Assembly: GCF_002531725.1 (NCBI RefSeq)
Contig: NZ_NWSQ01000033.1
Coordinates: 18,161-82,160, forward strand
DNA: 64,000 bases
Origin: Rhizobium sp. L43
GTDB taxonomy: Bacteria > Pseudomonadota > Alphaproteobacteria > Rhizobiales > Rhizobiaceae
Direction: 5' to 3'
Positions 6,550 to 14,522 of the stretch are shown here, piece by piece (the first letter of the stretch is position 1; every line of letters begins with the position of its first letter). The translations under genes and the position numbers were made by a program. The notes below the pieces were generated by a model that saw nothing but the letters and a program-made list of their open reading frames with translations, did no database searches and was not told the DNA's origin.

Positions 6550-8493
6550 TCAACCACTCCCCCGCAGCCGCAGCAGATATTCGACCGGGTTGAACGGATC
6601 AGGCCCCGAACGCCGGCGGACGCGTGGCTGGCCGGCCATCGGGGCATAATGATCGAAAGCGGTTTCCATAGTCCCCGCCCCGCTTGTCAGCCCCGGCAAT
6701 TGCTGCTGGATGCTTTGGACCATCTGAGACGCCATGGTGCCTTCGAGCCGGGCGACGCCATCGGCAATCACCGAATCCGTCGTCGTCGCGGCGGATTTTG
6801 CAAGCAAGGTGAGCACGCCGCTCAAACTTTCTGCCGGCGTTTCGAGATGAAAACGGTCGACCGGCTCGCAGAGGACGGTCCCCGCAGCCGATAGCGCCGT
6901 TGCCAGCACCCATGGCGTCAGTTGCCGGAAATCGGCGGCGGTGCTTGCGGGCGAACTATGCCGGGCCGCCGTCATCGCCACGTGGCAATCGATGACCTGC
7001 CAGCCTGAAATGCCCTGCTTCAGCGTTTCGAACACGGTTTCCTCGACCGCCCGGTAAAAGGCAACGGGCATCTGCCCGACATCCACCTCGAGCGCGAAGC
7101 TGTTGCCCGTCCCGGGCGGACGCGACTCGACGCGCAGGCCGATGGTCGCGAGAAAGGGATTGGGCTCCTTGAAGAGGATCTGCAGGCCGGCCCCGGTTCC
7201 GACAGGCCTCTCGACCAGGATGACCGTGCTTTCCTCGAAGCCTGCCTCAAGGCCGAAATCCGTCAGCAGGGTCGATTGGACAACCTCCTTCTGCACCTCG
7301 CCGTAGAGCGAAACGAAGACCTCCTCTGCATTCTCATTGCGGCGCAGATTGATCAGGGGATCCTGTTCGGCCATCTGGTTCAGCGCCAGCCAGAGCGCCG
7401 CCTTGTCGGAATGCCGCCGGGCAAGGACGCGGGTTTCGAGTGTCGGCGGCGCGAAATGAACCCGCCCGCTCACGGGATCGCCGCCGACCGCATCGCCGAT
7501 GCGGGCGCCGGTGAGGCCGCTGACGCACGCGATCTGCCCGGCGCGCAGGCTCTCGGCCGCATGACGGCGGCCGGCCTCGAAGATCTGGATCGCGGTTATT
7601 CTTTCCGGACCTTTCGGCAGATCCAGATATTGCCGGAGCCGCACCGTGCCCGATGCCAGGGAAAGATAGCATAGCTTTTCCCCGCCCCAGCCGCGCTCGA
7701 TCTTGAAGATTTTTCCGGCAATCGGCCCGTCCGGATCGAGCTGCCGGTCAGGCAATAGCGTCGCGATGGCCGAGGTCAACGCAGGCATACCGGCACCGGT
7801 CATGGCCGCTCCTGCGAAGACGGGATGCACCAGGCCGCTTGCCATCTGATCGGCGAGGCAGTCTCGGAGCCTGTCCGCGGTGAGCCGATCGGGCGCGAGC
7901 ACGTAGTCGTCAAGCAACGCCTCGTCGTTTTCCCCGAGCGCCTCGCAGAGCGGCGAAAAAAGTGGCTCGCATTCCGGATGGAGCGCCGCCACCCGGGCAA
8001 GCTTGCTGCCGGCATCGATGACGGACGACATGGCGATGGGACGAACCGGCAATTGCGCGGCAAGCGCCGCCAGCACCTCCGGATAGCGGGCGCCGAGACG
8101 ATCGACCTTGTTGACGAAAAAGATGAAGGGAACACCGAGTCGCCGCAACGCCCGCACCAGCACGCGCGTCTGCGCCTGCACACCTTCGACCGCCGAAACG
8201 ACGACGACCGCGGCGTCGAGCAATCCGAGCACCCGCTCGACCTCGGCGATGAAATCGGGATGTCCGGGCGTATCGATCAGATTGACGGTCCTGTCGCCGA
8301 TCTTAAACGACACCAGCGCAGCCCGGATCGTCATGCCGCGCTGCCGTTCGAGTTCGAGATTGTCCGTCTGTGTATTGCCGGTATCGACGCTGCCGAGCTT
8401 GTCGATGACACCGGCGTTAAAAAGCAGTCTTTCGGTAAGGCTAGTCTTGCCTGCATCCACATGGGCGAGGATGCCCAGATTCAAAGTGCGCAT
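6550..8493 (-). CDS. TetM/OtrA-like ribosomal protection GTPase
   Basis: The product has 647 residues (TetM has 639). It is an EF-G-like GTPase that would remove tetracycline, or a similar ligand, from the ribosomal A site. G1 is AHVDAGKT (10-17), G2 lies at ERQRGMT, G3 is DTPGH (74-78) and G4 is NKVD (128-131). The domain IV loop that contacts the decoding centre in TetM (SPVSTPADFR) is kept as SPASTAADFR. The C terminus (LTSGAGTMETAFDHY, FNPVEYLLRLRG) resembles OtrA. These features separate it from EF-G and LepA. GGTGG precedes the ATG. There are no mobile genes beside it and base composition matches the neighbours, so it looks like an intrinsic chromosomal gene rather than a recent import. 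Confidence 0.85.
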   Translation of the reverse strand: MRTLNLGILAHVDAGKTSLTERLLFNAGVIDKLGSVDTGNTQTDNLELERQRGMTIRAALVSFKIGDRTVNLIDTPGHPDFIAEVERVLGLLDAAVVVVSAVEGVQAQTRVLVRALRRLGVPFIFFVNKVDRLGARYPEVLAALAAQLPVRPIAMSSVIDAGSKLARVAALHPECEPLFSPLCEALGENDEALLDDYVLAPDRLTADRLRDCLADQMASGLVHPVFAGAAMTGAGMPALTSAIATLLPDRQLDPDGPIAGKIFKIERGWGGEKLCYLSLASGTVRLRQYLDLPKGPERITAIQIFEAGRRHAAESLRAGQIACVSGLTGARIGDAVGGDPVSGRVHFAPPTLETRVLARRHSDKAALWLALNQMAEQDPLINLRRNENAEEVFVSLYGEVQKEVVQSTLLTDFGLEAGFEESTVILVERPVGTGAGLQILFKEPNPFLATIGLRVESRPPGTGNSFALEVDVGQMPVAFYRAVEETVFETLKQGISGWQVIDCHVAMTAARHSSPASTAADFRQLTPWVLATALSAAGTVLCEPVDRFHLETPAESLSGVLTLLAKSAATTTDSVIADGVARLEGTMASQMVQSIQQQLPGLTSGAGTMETAFDHYAPMAGQPRVRRRSGPDPFNPVEYLLRLRGSG

Positions 8494-8987
8494 GAACCAC
8501 CAACTTCTCAGAATTTCGGATGTGATTTTCGTGAGAAGTGAATCGGCGCATTGGGACCTCTACCTGGTGACAGGACAGCTGGATGCGAAACTCCCGGTGG
8601 TTGAGAGACGCAGGCGGGATGCTAAGGGTGGGTGTGGAGATATGTCAAGCTTGGGCGTATCGCCCGGCCGCCGTATGGCGAAAGCCAGCTCACGCCTCAT
8701 CTGTGGCTGAAATCTAGCGCGGAGACGTCACCCCACTCGCCCTCATCCCTGTGCTTGCACAGGGATCCAGCAAGCCCAAGTCCTTGGGCGCGGAAGGCTC
8801 CCTTGTCTGTGGAGAGTCATTCACGGCGCAGACGCGCCGTGACTGGATTCCTGTGACAAGCACAGAAATGACGGAGAGGGTGTGCCATGGTCCCTTCTGC
8901 CTTGCCGCCCGGGGCCGTGGGGCCTTAGGAGGCCCACATGGTATGCCCTTGCGCCATTTCGGTTCTCGAGCTTGACCCGAAAAGAGC
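8494..8987. repeat. Gene-free 494-base region with RIME/RPE-type palindromes
   Basis: No convincing gene lies here. The part from about 8740 to 8880 is a mosaic of hairpins: CCCTGTGCTTGCACAGGG, then TCACGGCGC-agac-GCGCCGTGA near 8820-8842. The outer sequence (CTGTGCTT...GGATCCAG) recurs inverted at its right end (GGATTCCTGTGACAAGCACAG). A further stem (GGGCCTTAGGAGGCCC) lies near 8920-8940. The first 230 bases would hold the promoter of a rightward transcript, if there is one, and the leader of the ribosomal protection gene. Confidence 0.6.
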
Positions 8988-10253
8988 CTACCCCTCCTCC
9001 CGCATCGTCTCCCGCTGGGTGATCAGCCGGGCGCTGTGCTGGCCGCTGAGATAGATCCACAGCCAGCTCCAGGCGACGGAGAAACGCGAGCGGGTGCCGA
9101 TCAGGAAATAGATATGGGCAAGGCCCCAGATCCACCAAGCGATCCAGCCCTTCAGCTTGATCCGGCCGAAATCGATGATCGCGGCACTCTGGCCGATCGT
9201 CGCCAGGCTCCCCTGGTGCCGGTAGCGGAAGGGTGCGGGCGTTGGCTTGCCGGACAGGCGGGCATGGATGACCTTGGCGACGTAGCCGCCCTGTTGCTTG
9301 GCCGCCGGTGCGATGCCCGGCACCGGCTTGCCATCCTCGCGCATGACCGATGCGGTGTCGCCGATGACGAAGACATCGGGCAGGCCGGGCGCGCTCAGAT
9401 CTTTTTCGACGACGACGCGCCCTGCGCGGTCGGCGGGCACGCCAAGCCAGCGCGCCGCCGGCGAGGCGGTGACGCCAGCGGCCCAGACGATCGTCCGGCT
9501 GGCAACGAAGGTTTCGCCGATCTTCACGCCGTCCGCATTGCAGTCCGTCACCGGTTTGCCGAGATGGATTTCGACCCCGAGTTTCTCCAGCGCCTTCTGA
9601 GCATAGGCCGAAAGTTCCTCCGCGAAGGTCGGCAGCACGCGCGGGCCGGCCTCGGCCAGCACGACGCGGGTCTTGCGCGTGTCGATGTTGCGGAATTCCT
9701 TGGGCAGCGTGAAATGCGCGAGCTCGGCGATGATGCCGGCAAGCTCGACGCCGGTCGGCCCGGCCCCGACGATGGTGAAGGTCAAAAGCGCATCGCGCAC
9801 CGCAGGATCGCACTCCATCTCCGCCTTTTCGAAGGCGAGCAGCACGCGCCGGCGGATCGTCGTCGCGTCCTCCAGCGTCTTCAGGCCCGGCGCCACCGGC
9901 TCCCATTCGTCATGTCCGAAATAAGCATGCGTCGCCCCGGTCGCCAGCACCAGCGTATCGTAACCAAGAGTCATGCCGTTGCGTAAGGAAACGGTCTTCT
10001 CGCCACTGTCGACGCCGGTGACCTCGCCGAGCAGCACCGTCACATCGGGCCGGTCGGCATAGAGGCGGCGGATCGGCCAGGCGATCTCCGAGGTGGAGAG
10101 AATGGTCGTCGCCACCTGATAGAGCAGCGGCTGGAAAAGATGATGATTGCGCCGGTCGACGAGCGTGATCTTCACACCCGCCCCCTTCAACCCGTTGACG
10201 AGTTGCAGCCCGCCGAAACCGCCGCCGACAACGACGACATGATGGTCGCTCAT
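8988..10253 (-). CDS. ndh: Type II NADH dehydrogenase
   Basis: The product has 421 residues, matching single-subunit NDH-2, which passes electrons from NADH to quinone without pumping protons. The FAD motif VVVVGGGFGGLQ is at the N terminus and the NADH motif IVGAGPTGVELAG in the middle. FVIGDTASV (second FAD contact) and PAAKQQGGYVAK (quinone-site region) are present. A hydrophobic C-terminal segment (WIAWWIWGLAHIYFLIG) anchors the enzyme in the inner membrane. The ATG is preceded by AAAGGGG with good spacing. The gene stands alone, and the 288-base region upstream (10254-10541) holds only its promoter and the end of the BA14K gene, with no further gene. Confidence 0.93.
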   Translation of the reverse strand: MSDHHVVVVGGGFGGLQLVNGLKGAGVKITLVDRRNHHLFQPLLYQVATTILSTSEIAWPIRRLYADRPDVTVLLGEVTGVDSGEKTVSLRNGMTLGYDTLVLATGATHAYFGHDEWEPVAPGLKTLEDATTIRRRVLLAFEKAEMECDPAVRDALLTFTIVGAGPTGVELAGIIAELAHFTLPKEFRNIDTRKTRVVLAEAGPRVLPTFAEELSAYAQKALEKLGVEIHLGKPVTDCNADGVKIGETFVASRTIVWAAGVTASPAARWLGVPADRAGRVVVEKDLSAPGLPDVFVIGDTASVMREDGKPVPGIAPAAKQQGGYVAKVIHARLSGKPTPAPFRYRHQGSLATIGQSAAIIDFGRIKLKGWIAWWIWGLAHIYFLIGTRSRFSVAWSWLWIYLSGQHSARLITQRETMREEG

Positions 10254-10541
10254 GACATACCCCTTTGCGCCATTTTGCTCAAAGCCAATGTGGCCCTCGG
10301 CGCAATGGTTGCAACCGCCGTTTCGGCATGTCTCCCCTGCGCCGATCGCAGTCGATGGCGCTGAGATTATCGGCTATTGCTGCGATCCAGCGCCGCGAAG
10401 TTTGTGGAGCGGAAGTCAGGCAGAGTTATATCTGCCCAGACCGAACCTCGGCCGAGATGTGACAGACATGCCGTTCGAACGGGTCGCAAGACGGTCGTCG
10501 GCCTGCAACCGGTTCGCAGCGACATATGCGTAACGCGCCAA

Positions 10542-11072
10542 TCAATAGGGACCGACGCACTGGCGACGGGGTCCGTAATAGGGCTGGAAGGTATTATCGA
10601 ACGCCCTGTACGACCGATAACGCGAATAGCACCATCTCTCGTGGCTGCCGCCGCCTCCATAATAGGCAGACGACGCATAGGCTCGATAGGGCCGGCCATA
10701 ATAGCGATAAGGCGAGCCATAATAACGGTAAGGCGAACCGTAATAGCGGTAGGGCGAGCCGTAATAGCCATAGGGCGAACCGTAATACGAGCCGTAGTAG
10801 GGCTGTGCCAATGCGCCGCCAATGATGGTGCCGACGGCTAGACCACCCAAGGCCCAGCCCCAGTCCGCTCCACGGTTATGGCGATAACCCCTGTAATAAC
10901 CGCCTCGGTAATGGCCGCCACCCCAGTGGCCGCCTCGGCCACGCCATTGCACCTGCTCTATCTGCTGCTGTGCTTCGATCCTGGGTGGGTTGATAGCCGG
11001 AAACGCCTGAGCCGGCGTGACGCTAGGGACACCTATGATCAAGCATAACGCGGCGACGCTTAGCTTTCTCAT
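10542..11072 (-). CDS. BA14K-family secreted protein with Tyr/Gly heptad repeats
   Basis: The product has 176 residues with a signal peptide (MRKLSVAALCLIIGVPSVTP, then AQA). A Gly/His/Tyr-rich region follows, then a hydrophobic stretch (GWALGGLAVGTIIGGALA) and five tandem heptads of the type GSPYRYY. The C terminus reads WCYSRYRSYRAFDNTFQPY and ends RRQCVGPY. That last segment is the BA14K signature (C-x-RYRSY-x-G-C), named for a Brucella immunoreactive protein with lectin-like activity. The heptads are also a DNA repeat of 21 bases, so their number may vary by slippage. GAGGAG lies 7 bases before the ATG. It is probably a surface or periplasmic protein. Confidence 0.8.
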   Translation of the reverse strand: MRKLSVAALCLIIGVPSVTPAQAFPAINPPRIEAQQQIEQVQWRGRGGHWGGGHYRGGYYRGYRHNRGADWGWALGGLAVGTIIGGALAQPYYGSYYGSPYGYYGSPYRYYGSPYRYYGSPYRYYGRPYRAYASSAYYGGGGSHERWCYSRYRSYRAFDNTFQPYYGPRRQCVGPY

Positions 11073-11235
11073 GACTGTTCTCCTCTACACTCCAAGTGGA
11101 GGAGACATCTCCCCCCTCTTGAACCAAAGGTGAACGCATTATTTCGAAAAACGTTCCGTATCGAGACAAATTAATCCCTACCGATGGCGAGAATTATCGG
11201 CTCCTAGAGCAATCTGTCACGCCCTTCAAATGACG

Positions 11236-11700
11236 CTACCGGGCGTAGCCCACGGGTATCGCCATTCCATGTTTTAATTCTTCCATCGAGATCGACGCCG
11301 AGACGTCGAAGAGTTCCAACTTGCGCACGATCTGCTTATAGATCACGTCGTAATGCTCGACACGCGGCAGCACGATCTTCAGGATGTAATCGTGGTTGCC
11401 GGTCAGCCGGTGCGCCTCGACGATCTCGGGAATGTCGCTTATGATCCTGCGGAAAGTTTCCGTCCATTCGTCGGAATGATGCGCCGTCTTGACGAGGGCG
11501 AAGACCGTCGTCGGCACGCCCATCCGCTCCCGGTCGAGCACGACGATGCGCCGGGCGATATGGCCACTCTCCTCCAGCCGCTGGATGCGCCGCGAGCAGG
11601 CCGAGACCGAAAGCGCCACGCGCTCGGCAAGATCCGTCACGGATATGCCGGCATCCTTCTGCAGCATGTCCAGAATACGTCTGTCGCGATCATCCAGCAT
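11236..11700 (-). CDS. Lrp/AsnC-family transcriptional regulator
   Basis: The product has 154 residues. It carries the AsnC-type helix-turn-helix (LDDRDRRILDMLQKDAGISV and LSVSACSRRIQRLEESG) followed by the RAM ligand-binding domain (VFALVKTA, EAHRLTGNHDYILKIVLP, ISMEELK). Family members form octamers that sense amino acids. The gene diverges from an aspartate/glutamate racemase with 154 bases between the starts, so it most likely controls that gene in response to an acidic amino acid. The tail is short and ordinary. Function is inferred from the pairing only. Confidence 0.9.
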   Translation of the reverse strand: MLDDRDRRILDMLQKDAGISVTDLAERVALSVSACSRRIQRLEESGHIARRIVVLDRERMGVPTTVFALVKTAHHSDEWTETFRRIISDIPEIVEAHRLTGNHDYILKIVLPRVEHYDVIYKQIVRKLELFDVSASISMEELKHGMAIPVGYAR

Positions 11701-11727
11701 GTGTGTGAAGTCAACCTCGCGCCTTTG

Positions 11728-11757
11728 TTTTGCATAATATTACCAAATCGCGCAAAA
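11728..11757. promoter_or_regulatory. AT-rich dyad between Lrp-type gene and racemase
   Basis: TTTTGC (11728-11733) and GCAAAA (11752-11757) flank an AT-rich centre with AATATT. Lrp-type proteins favour loosely symmetric AT-rich sites in shared promoters, so this is a plausible site for the divergent regulator. Confidence 0.4.
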
Positions 11758-11854
11758 TTGTAGCACACTCCTCGCATGAGGGACAAACAACGCAAACACG
11801 CCGCGCCGGGAATGCGGCATCATTTTCGAAGTTCAAGCATGGGAGCATGAAGAG

Positions 11855-12574
11855 ATGGAAACGATCGGCCTGATCGGCGGCATGAGTTTCGAAAGTTCGG
11901 CGGTCTATTACCGCCTCGTCAACGAGATGGTGCGTGCTCGCAGGGGCGGCCTCGCCTCGGCCGAGCTCATCCTGCATTCGGTCAATTTCGAGGAGATCGT
12001 CGCCCTTCAGAAGGCCGGCGACTGGGATATGGCCGCCCGTCGCCTCGCCGACGTGGCTCTGCGCCTGCAGGTAGGCGGCGCCGGCTGCGTGCTCATCTGC
12101 ACCAACACCATGCATCTGATCGCCGACGAGGTTGCGAAGAAGATCTCCGTGCCGTTGATCCATATCATCGACGAGACGGCAAAATCGCTGCATGCCGCCG
12201 GCAGCAAACGCCCGCTGCTGCTTGCGACCCGCTACACCATGGAGCACGGTTTCTACGCCGACCGCATGAAGAGCCTCGGTCTCGACATCATGGTGCCTGA
12301 TGCAGCCGACCGCACCACCGTGCACGACATCATCTTCAACGAGCTCTGCGCCGGCAGAGTGCACAACAGCTCGCGCGAAAAGCTGATCGCTATCATCGAC
12401 CGCGCCATGGATCACGGCGCCGACAGCATCATCCTCGGCTGCACCGAGATCTGCCTGATCCTCGACCCCGCCCGCCTGCCGCTGCCGGGCTTCGATACCA
12501 CCGCCATCCATGCTCGGGCGGCGGTCGATTTCGCGCTCGGCGCCGAGGAAGTGGTGGAAGAGGAAGCGGCCTGA
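11855..12574 (+). CDS. Aspartate/glutamate racemase family protein (YgeA-like)
   Basis: The product has 239 residues. It starts with IGLIGGMSFESSAVYYRLVN and carries CTNTMH in the first catalytic loop and ILGCTEI in the second. Classical two-base racemases have Cys at both places (CNT and GCT). Here the first position is Thr (TNT), as I recall for E. coli YgeA, an atypical L-Asp/Glu racemase that uses a Thr/Cys pair. Interconversion of L- and D-forms of acidic or related amino acids is therefore likely. It is divergent from an Lrp-type regulator. The C terminus is a short acidic tail (EEVVEEEAA). Confidence 0.85.
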   Translation: METIGLIGGMSFESSAVYYRLVNEMVRARRGGLASAELILHSVNFEEIVALQKAGDWDMAARRLADVALRLQVGGAGCVLICTNTMHLIADEVAKKISVPLIHIIDETAKSLHAAGSKRPLLLATRYTMEHGFYADRMKSLGLDIMVPDAADRTTVHDIIFNELCAGRVHNSSREKLIAIIDRAMDHGADSIILGCTEICLILDPARLPLPGFDTTAIHARAAVDFALGAEEVVEEEAA

Positions 12575-12586
12575 ATCGGATCGACA

Positions 12587-12611
12587 ATTTAGTTGACGCA
12601 GTCAACTAAAT
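12587..12611. promoter_or_regulatory. MarR-type operator, perfect inverted repeat
   Basis: ATTTAGTTGAC-GCA-GTCAACTAAAT has perfect 11-base arms around a 3-base centre. A degenerate copy, GTTGAC-ACA-GTC, follows at 12649-12660. Both lie upstream of the MarR-GNAT gene. The TTGAC-N3-GTCAA core fits the spacing preferred by MarR dimers. Confidence 0.75.
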
Positions 12612-12675
12612 ACAGGACAAAGGTCTTCACGGAGACTTTTTTCAGTTTGTTGACACAGTCGGCCAACCCTTCTTT

Positions 12676-12754
12676 CGTCATGCTCGGGCTTGTCCCGAGC
12701 ATCTGCTTCCGGTCGATAGGGCAGCAGCTCCTCGGCACAAGGCCGAGGATGACG
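12676..12754. repeat. RIME2/RPE-like double-hairpin element
   Basis: The element begins CGTC and ends GACG. It contains the hairpins ATGCTCGGG-cttgt-CCCGAGCAT and CCTCGGC-acaag-GCCGAGG. The same CACAAGGCCGAGGATGACG segment occurs near 35231-35252. It lies between the MarR operator and the MarR-GNAT start, so it is probably transcribed as part of that leader. Confidence 0.65.
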
Positions 12755-12809
12755 CTGGCGAGGAGCGGGCCTTGTCAGCAATCCGGCGAGATCTCCCTTG
12801 GAGATCATC

Positions 12810-13727
12810 ATGTCCGACATCGCCCTCATCGAAACCGCCCGCGATTTCAACCGCTTCTACACGAATTTCCTCGGCCTCCTGAACAAGGCCTATCTCGACT
12901 CGCCCTTCACGCTGACCGATGCCCGCATCCTCTTCGAGATCGGCTCGCATGACGGCGTCAGCGCCGTGAGCCTCGTCCGCGACCTCCATCTCGACCCTGC
13001 CTATCTCAGCCGCATCCTCAAGCGCTTTCGCGCCGAGGGACTGGTCGAGACCAGTCCCGATCCGGCCGACCTGCGCAGCCAGGTCATCATTGTCACCGAT
13101 CGGGGACGAGAGCAGTTCGAGGAACTCGGCCGGCGCGCCAACGCCCAGATCGCCGCCCGTTTCGATGGCCTGGCGGCCGGCGAGCCGGAGGCGGCGGTGC
13201 GCGCCATGGGCACGATCCGCGCCCTGCTCGACCCGGCGGCCAAACCGGCACCGGCCGTCATCCGCGCCCATCGCGCCGGTGATATCGGCTGGATCGTTCA
13301 GAGCCAGGGCCGCTTCTATGCCGAGGAATACGGCTGGGATCTGCGCTTCGAGGCGCTGGTCGCCGAGGTCGCCGGAAAATTCCTCGCCAATTTCGATCCT
13401 GCCCTTGAATATTGCTGGATCGCCGAGCGCGGCGGCATCAATGTCGGCTCGGTCCTCGTCACCAATGGCGGCGAGGGCATCGCCAAGCTGCGGCTGCTTT
13501 ATGTCGACAAATCCGCCCGCGGCCTCGGGCTCGGCAAGCTGCTGGTCGACGAATGCATCCGCTTCTCCAGGCAGAAGGGCTACCGCGAGCTCTCGCTCTG
13601 GACCAACGACATGCTGGAGACTGCCCGCGCCATCTACGTCAAAACAGGCTTCCGCCTTGTCTCCGAGGAGAGACATCGGATGTTCGGTCCCGAGGCCAAC
13701 GGCCAAAACTGGGTTCTGACCTTGTAA
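12810..13727 (+). CDS. MarR-GNAT fusion protein (regulator plus N-acetyltransferase)
   Basis: The product has 305 residues. Residues 1-145 form a MarR winged helix (FTLTDARILFEIGSHDGVSA, LDPAYLSRILKRFRAEGLV and the wing with DPADLRSQVIIVTDRG). Residues 155-305 form a GNAT acetyltransferase with the acetyl-CoA motif VDKSARGLGLGKLLVDECI and the late motif ETARAIYVKTGFRLV. Such fusions are regulators in which a small ligand or acetyl-CoA may be sensed by the enzyme domain. The ATG at 12810 is chosen over 12798 because GGAG sits 6 bases before it. Two operator-like dyads upstream suggest autoregulation. The substrate is unknown. Confidence 0.88.
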   Translation: MSDIALIETARDFNRFYTNFLGLLNKAYLDSPFTLTDARILFEIGSHDGVSAVSLVRDLHLDPAYLSRILKRFRAEGLVETSPDPADLRSQVIIVTDRGREQFEELGRRANAQIAARFDGLAAGEPEAAVRAMGTIRALLDPAAKPAPAVIRAHRAGDIGWIVQSQGRFYAEEYGWDLRFEALVAEVAGKFLANFDPALEYCWIAERGGINVGSVLVTNGGEGIAKLRLLYVDKSARGLGLGKLLVDECIRFSRQKGYRELSLWTNDMLETARAIYVKTGFRLVSEERHRMFGPEANGQNWVLTL

Positions 13728-13770
13728 CCTCGCCTTCCGGCTTGCCGCGTCGCAAAATTTCGCTTGATTT

Positions 13771-13786
13771 GGAAACGATCATTTCC
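13771..13786. promoter_or_regulatory. Probable TetR operator
   Basis: GGAAACGATCATTTCC is an inverted repeat with one mismatched pair, 14 bases before the TetR ATG. It would overlap the promoter and allow autorepression. Confidence 0.55.
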
Positions 13787-13799
13787 TAATTAGGCGGAC

Positions 13800-14423
13800 A
13801 TGAATGCAACGACCCTCGACCATCAGGAGAAGACCCGGGGCCGCGGCCGTCCGAGGGAATTCGATGCGGAGGCCGCCCTCGATGCGGCCCTCCGCGTCTT
13901 TTCCGAGCGCGGCTACAACGCCGCCTCGATCAGCGAACTTACCGAAGCTATGGGGCTTGCTGCCGGCAGCGTCTACAAGGCCTTCGGCGACAAGCGCGGC
14001 ATCTTCCTTGCCGCCTTCGATCGCTACCGCGCGGTACGCCGCGGCTTGCTCGACGCCAGGCTCGCCGGCGCCGAGACCGGCCGCGACAAGCTCCATGCGC
14101 TGATCACCTTCTTTGCCTCCTCCTCGCACGGGCAGATCGGCAGGCAGGGCTGCCTCGTTGTCGGCAGCGCCGGCGATCTCGCGCTCTTCGACGAAGAGGC
14201 GGCCGCGCGCGTCGCCACCGCCTTCACGGCCGACGAGACGCTTCTCGTCGACCTCATCCGCCTCGGCCAGTCGGACGGCTCGATTTCGGCGGATATCGAT
14301 GTGCCGGCGGCAGCACTTGCTCTTCTCTGCCTGACCAAGGGCATGCGCGTAATCGGCAAGACGGGCCGCAGCGGCGAGCAAATGGCGGCGGCGGCCGAGG
14401 CCGCGATGAAACTGGTGACATGA
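13800..14423 (+). CDS. TetR-family regulator
   Basis: The product has 207 residues. The N-terminal TetR helix-turn-helix is clear: AALDAALRVFSERGYNAASI and GLAAGSVYKAFGDKRGIFLA. The rest is the usual all-helical ligand-binding part. The run GRGRPREFD before the domain is typical of the AcrR-like branch. An MFS transporter follows on the same strand after 99 bases. That gap contains a second dyad (GAAATGC-cgt-GCATTTC, 14436-14452). The protein probably represses itself and the exporter until an inhibitor binds. There is no clear Shine-Dalgarno directly before the ATG. Confidence 0.88.
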   Translation: MNATTLDHQEKTRGRGRPREFDAEAALDAALRVFSERGYNAASISELTEAMGLAAGSVYKAFGDKRGIFLAAFDRYRAVRRGLLDARLAGAETGRDKLHALITFFASSSHGQIGRQGCLVVGSAGDLALFDEEAAARVATAFTADETLLVDLIRLGQSDGSISADIDVPAAALALLCLTKGMRVIGKTGRSGEQMAAAAEAAMKLVT

Positions 14424-14522
14424 TGTTCCCCCGGGGAAATGCCGTGCATTTCTCCGGCGGGAAACGGGTGGCCGGCGGCAGAACGATTTGCGACTAATTT
14501 TTCGATCATACCGGAGTTTCTG

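Noticed and set aside
5027..6553. 508-codon minus-strand frame opposite the alcohol dehydrogenase
   Set aside because: It runs through the adh gene, its terminator and a repeat element, and has no domain.
6550..8493. Acquired tetracycline-resistance gene on a mobile element
   Set aside because: No transposase, integrase or plasmid gene is near, and base composition matches the neighbours. It looks native.
10680..10800. Regular 21-base repeats that could suggest a CRISPR array
   Set aside because: There are no spacers. The repeats are in frame and encode the heptads of the BA14K-like protein.
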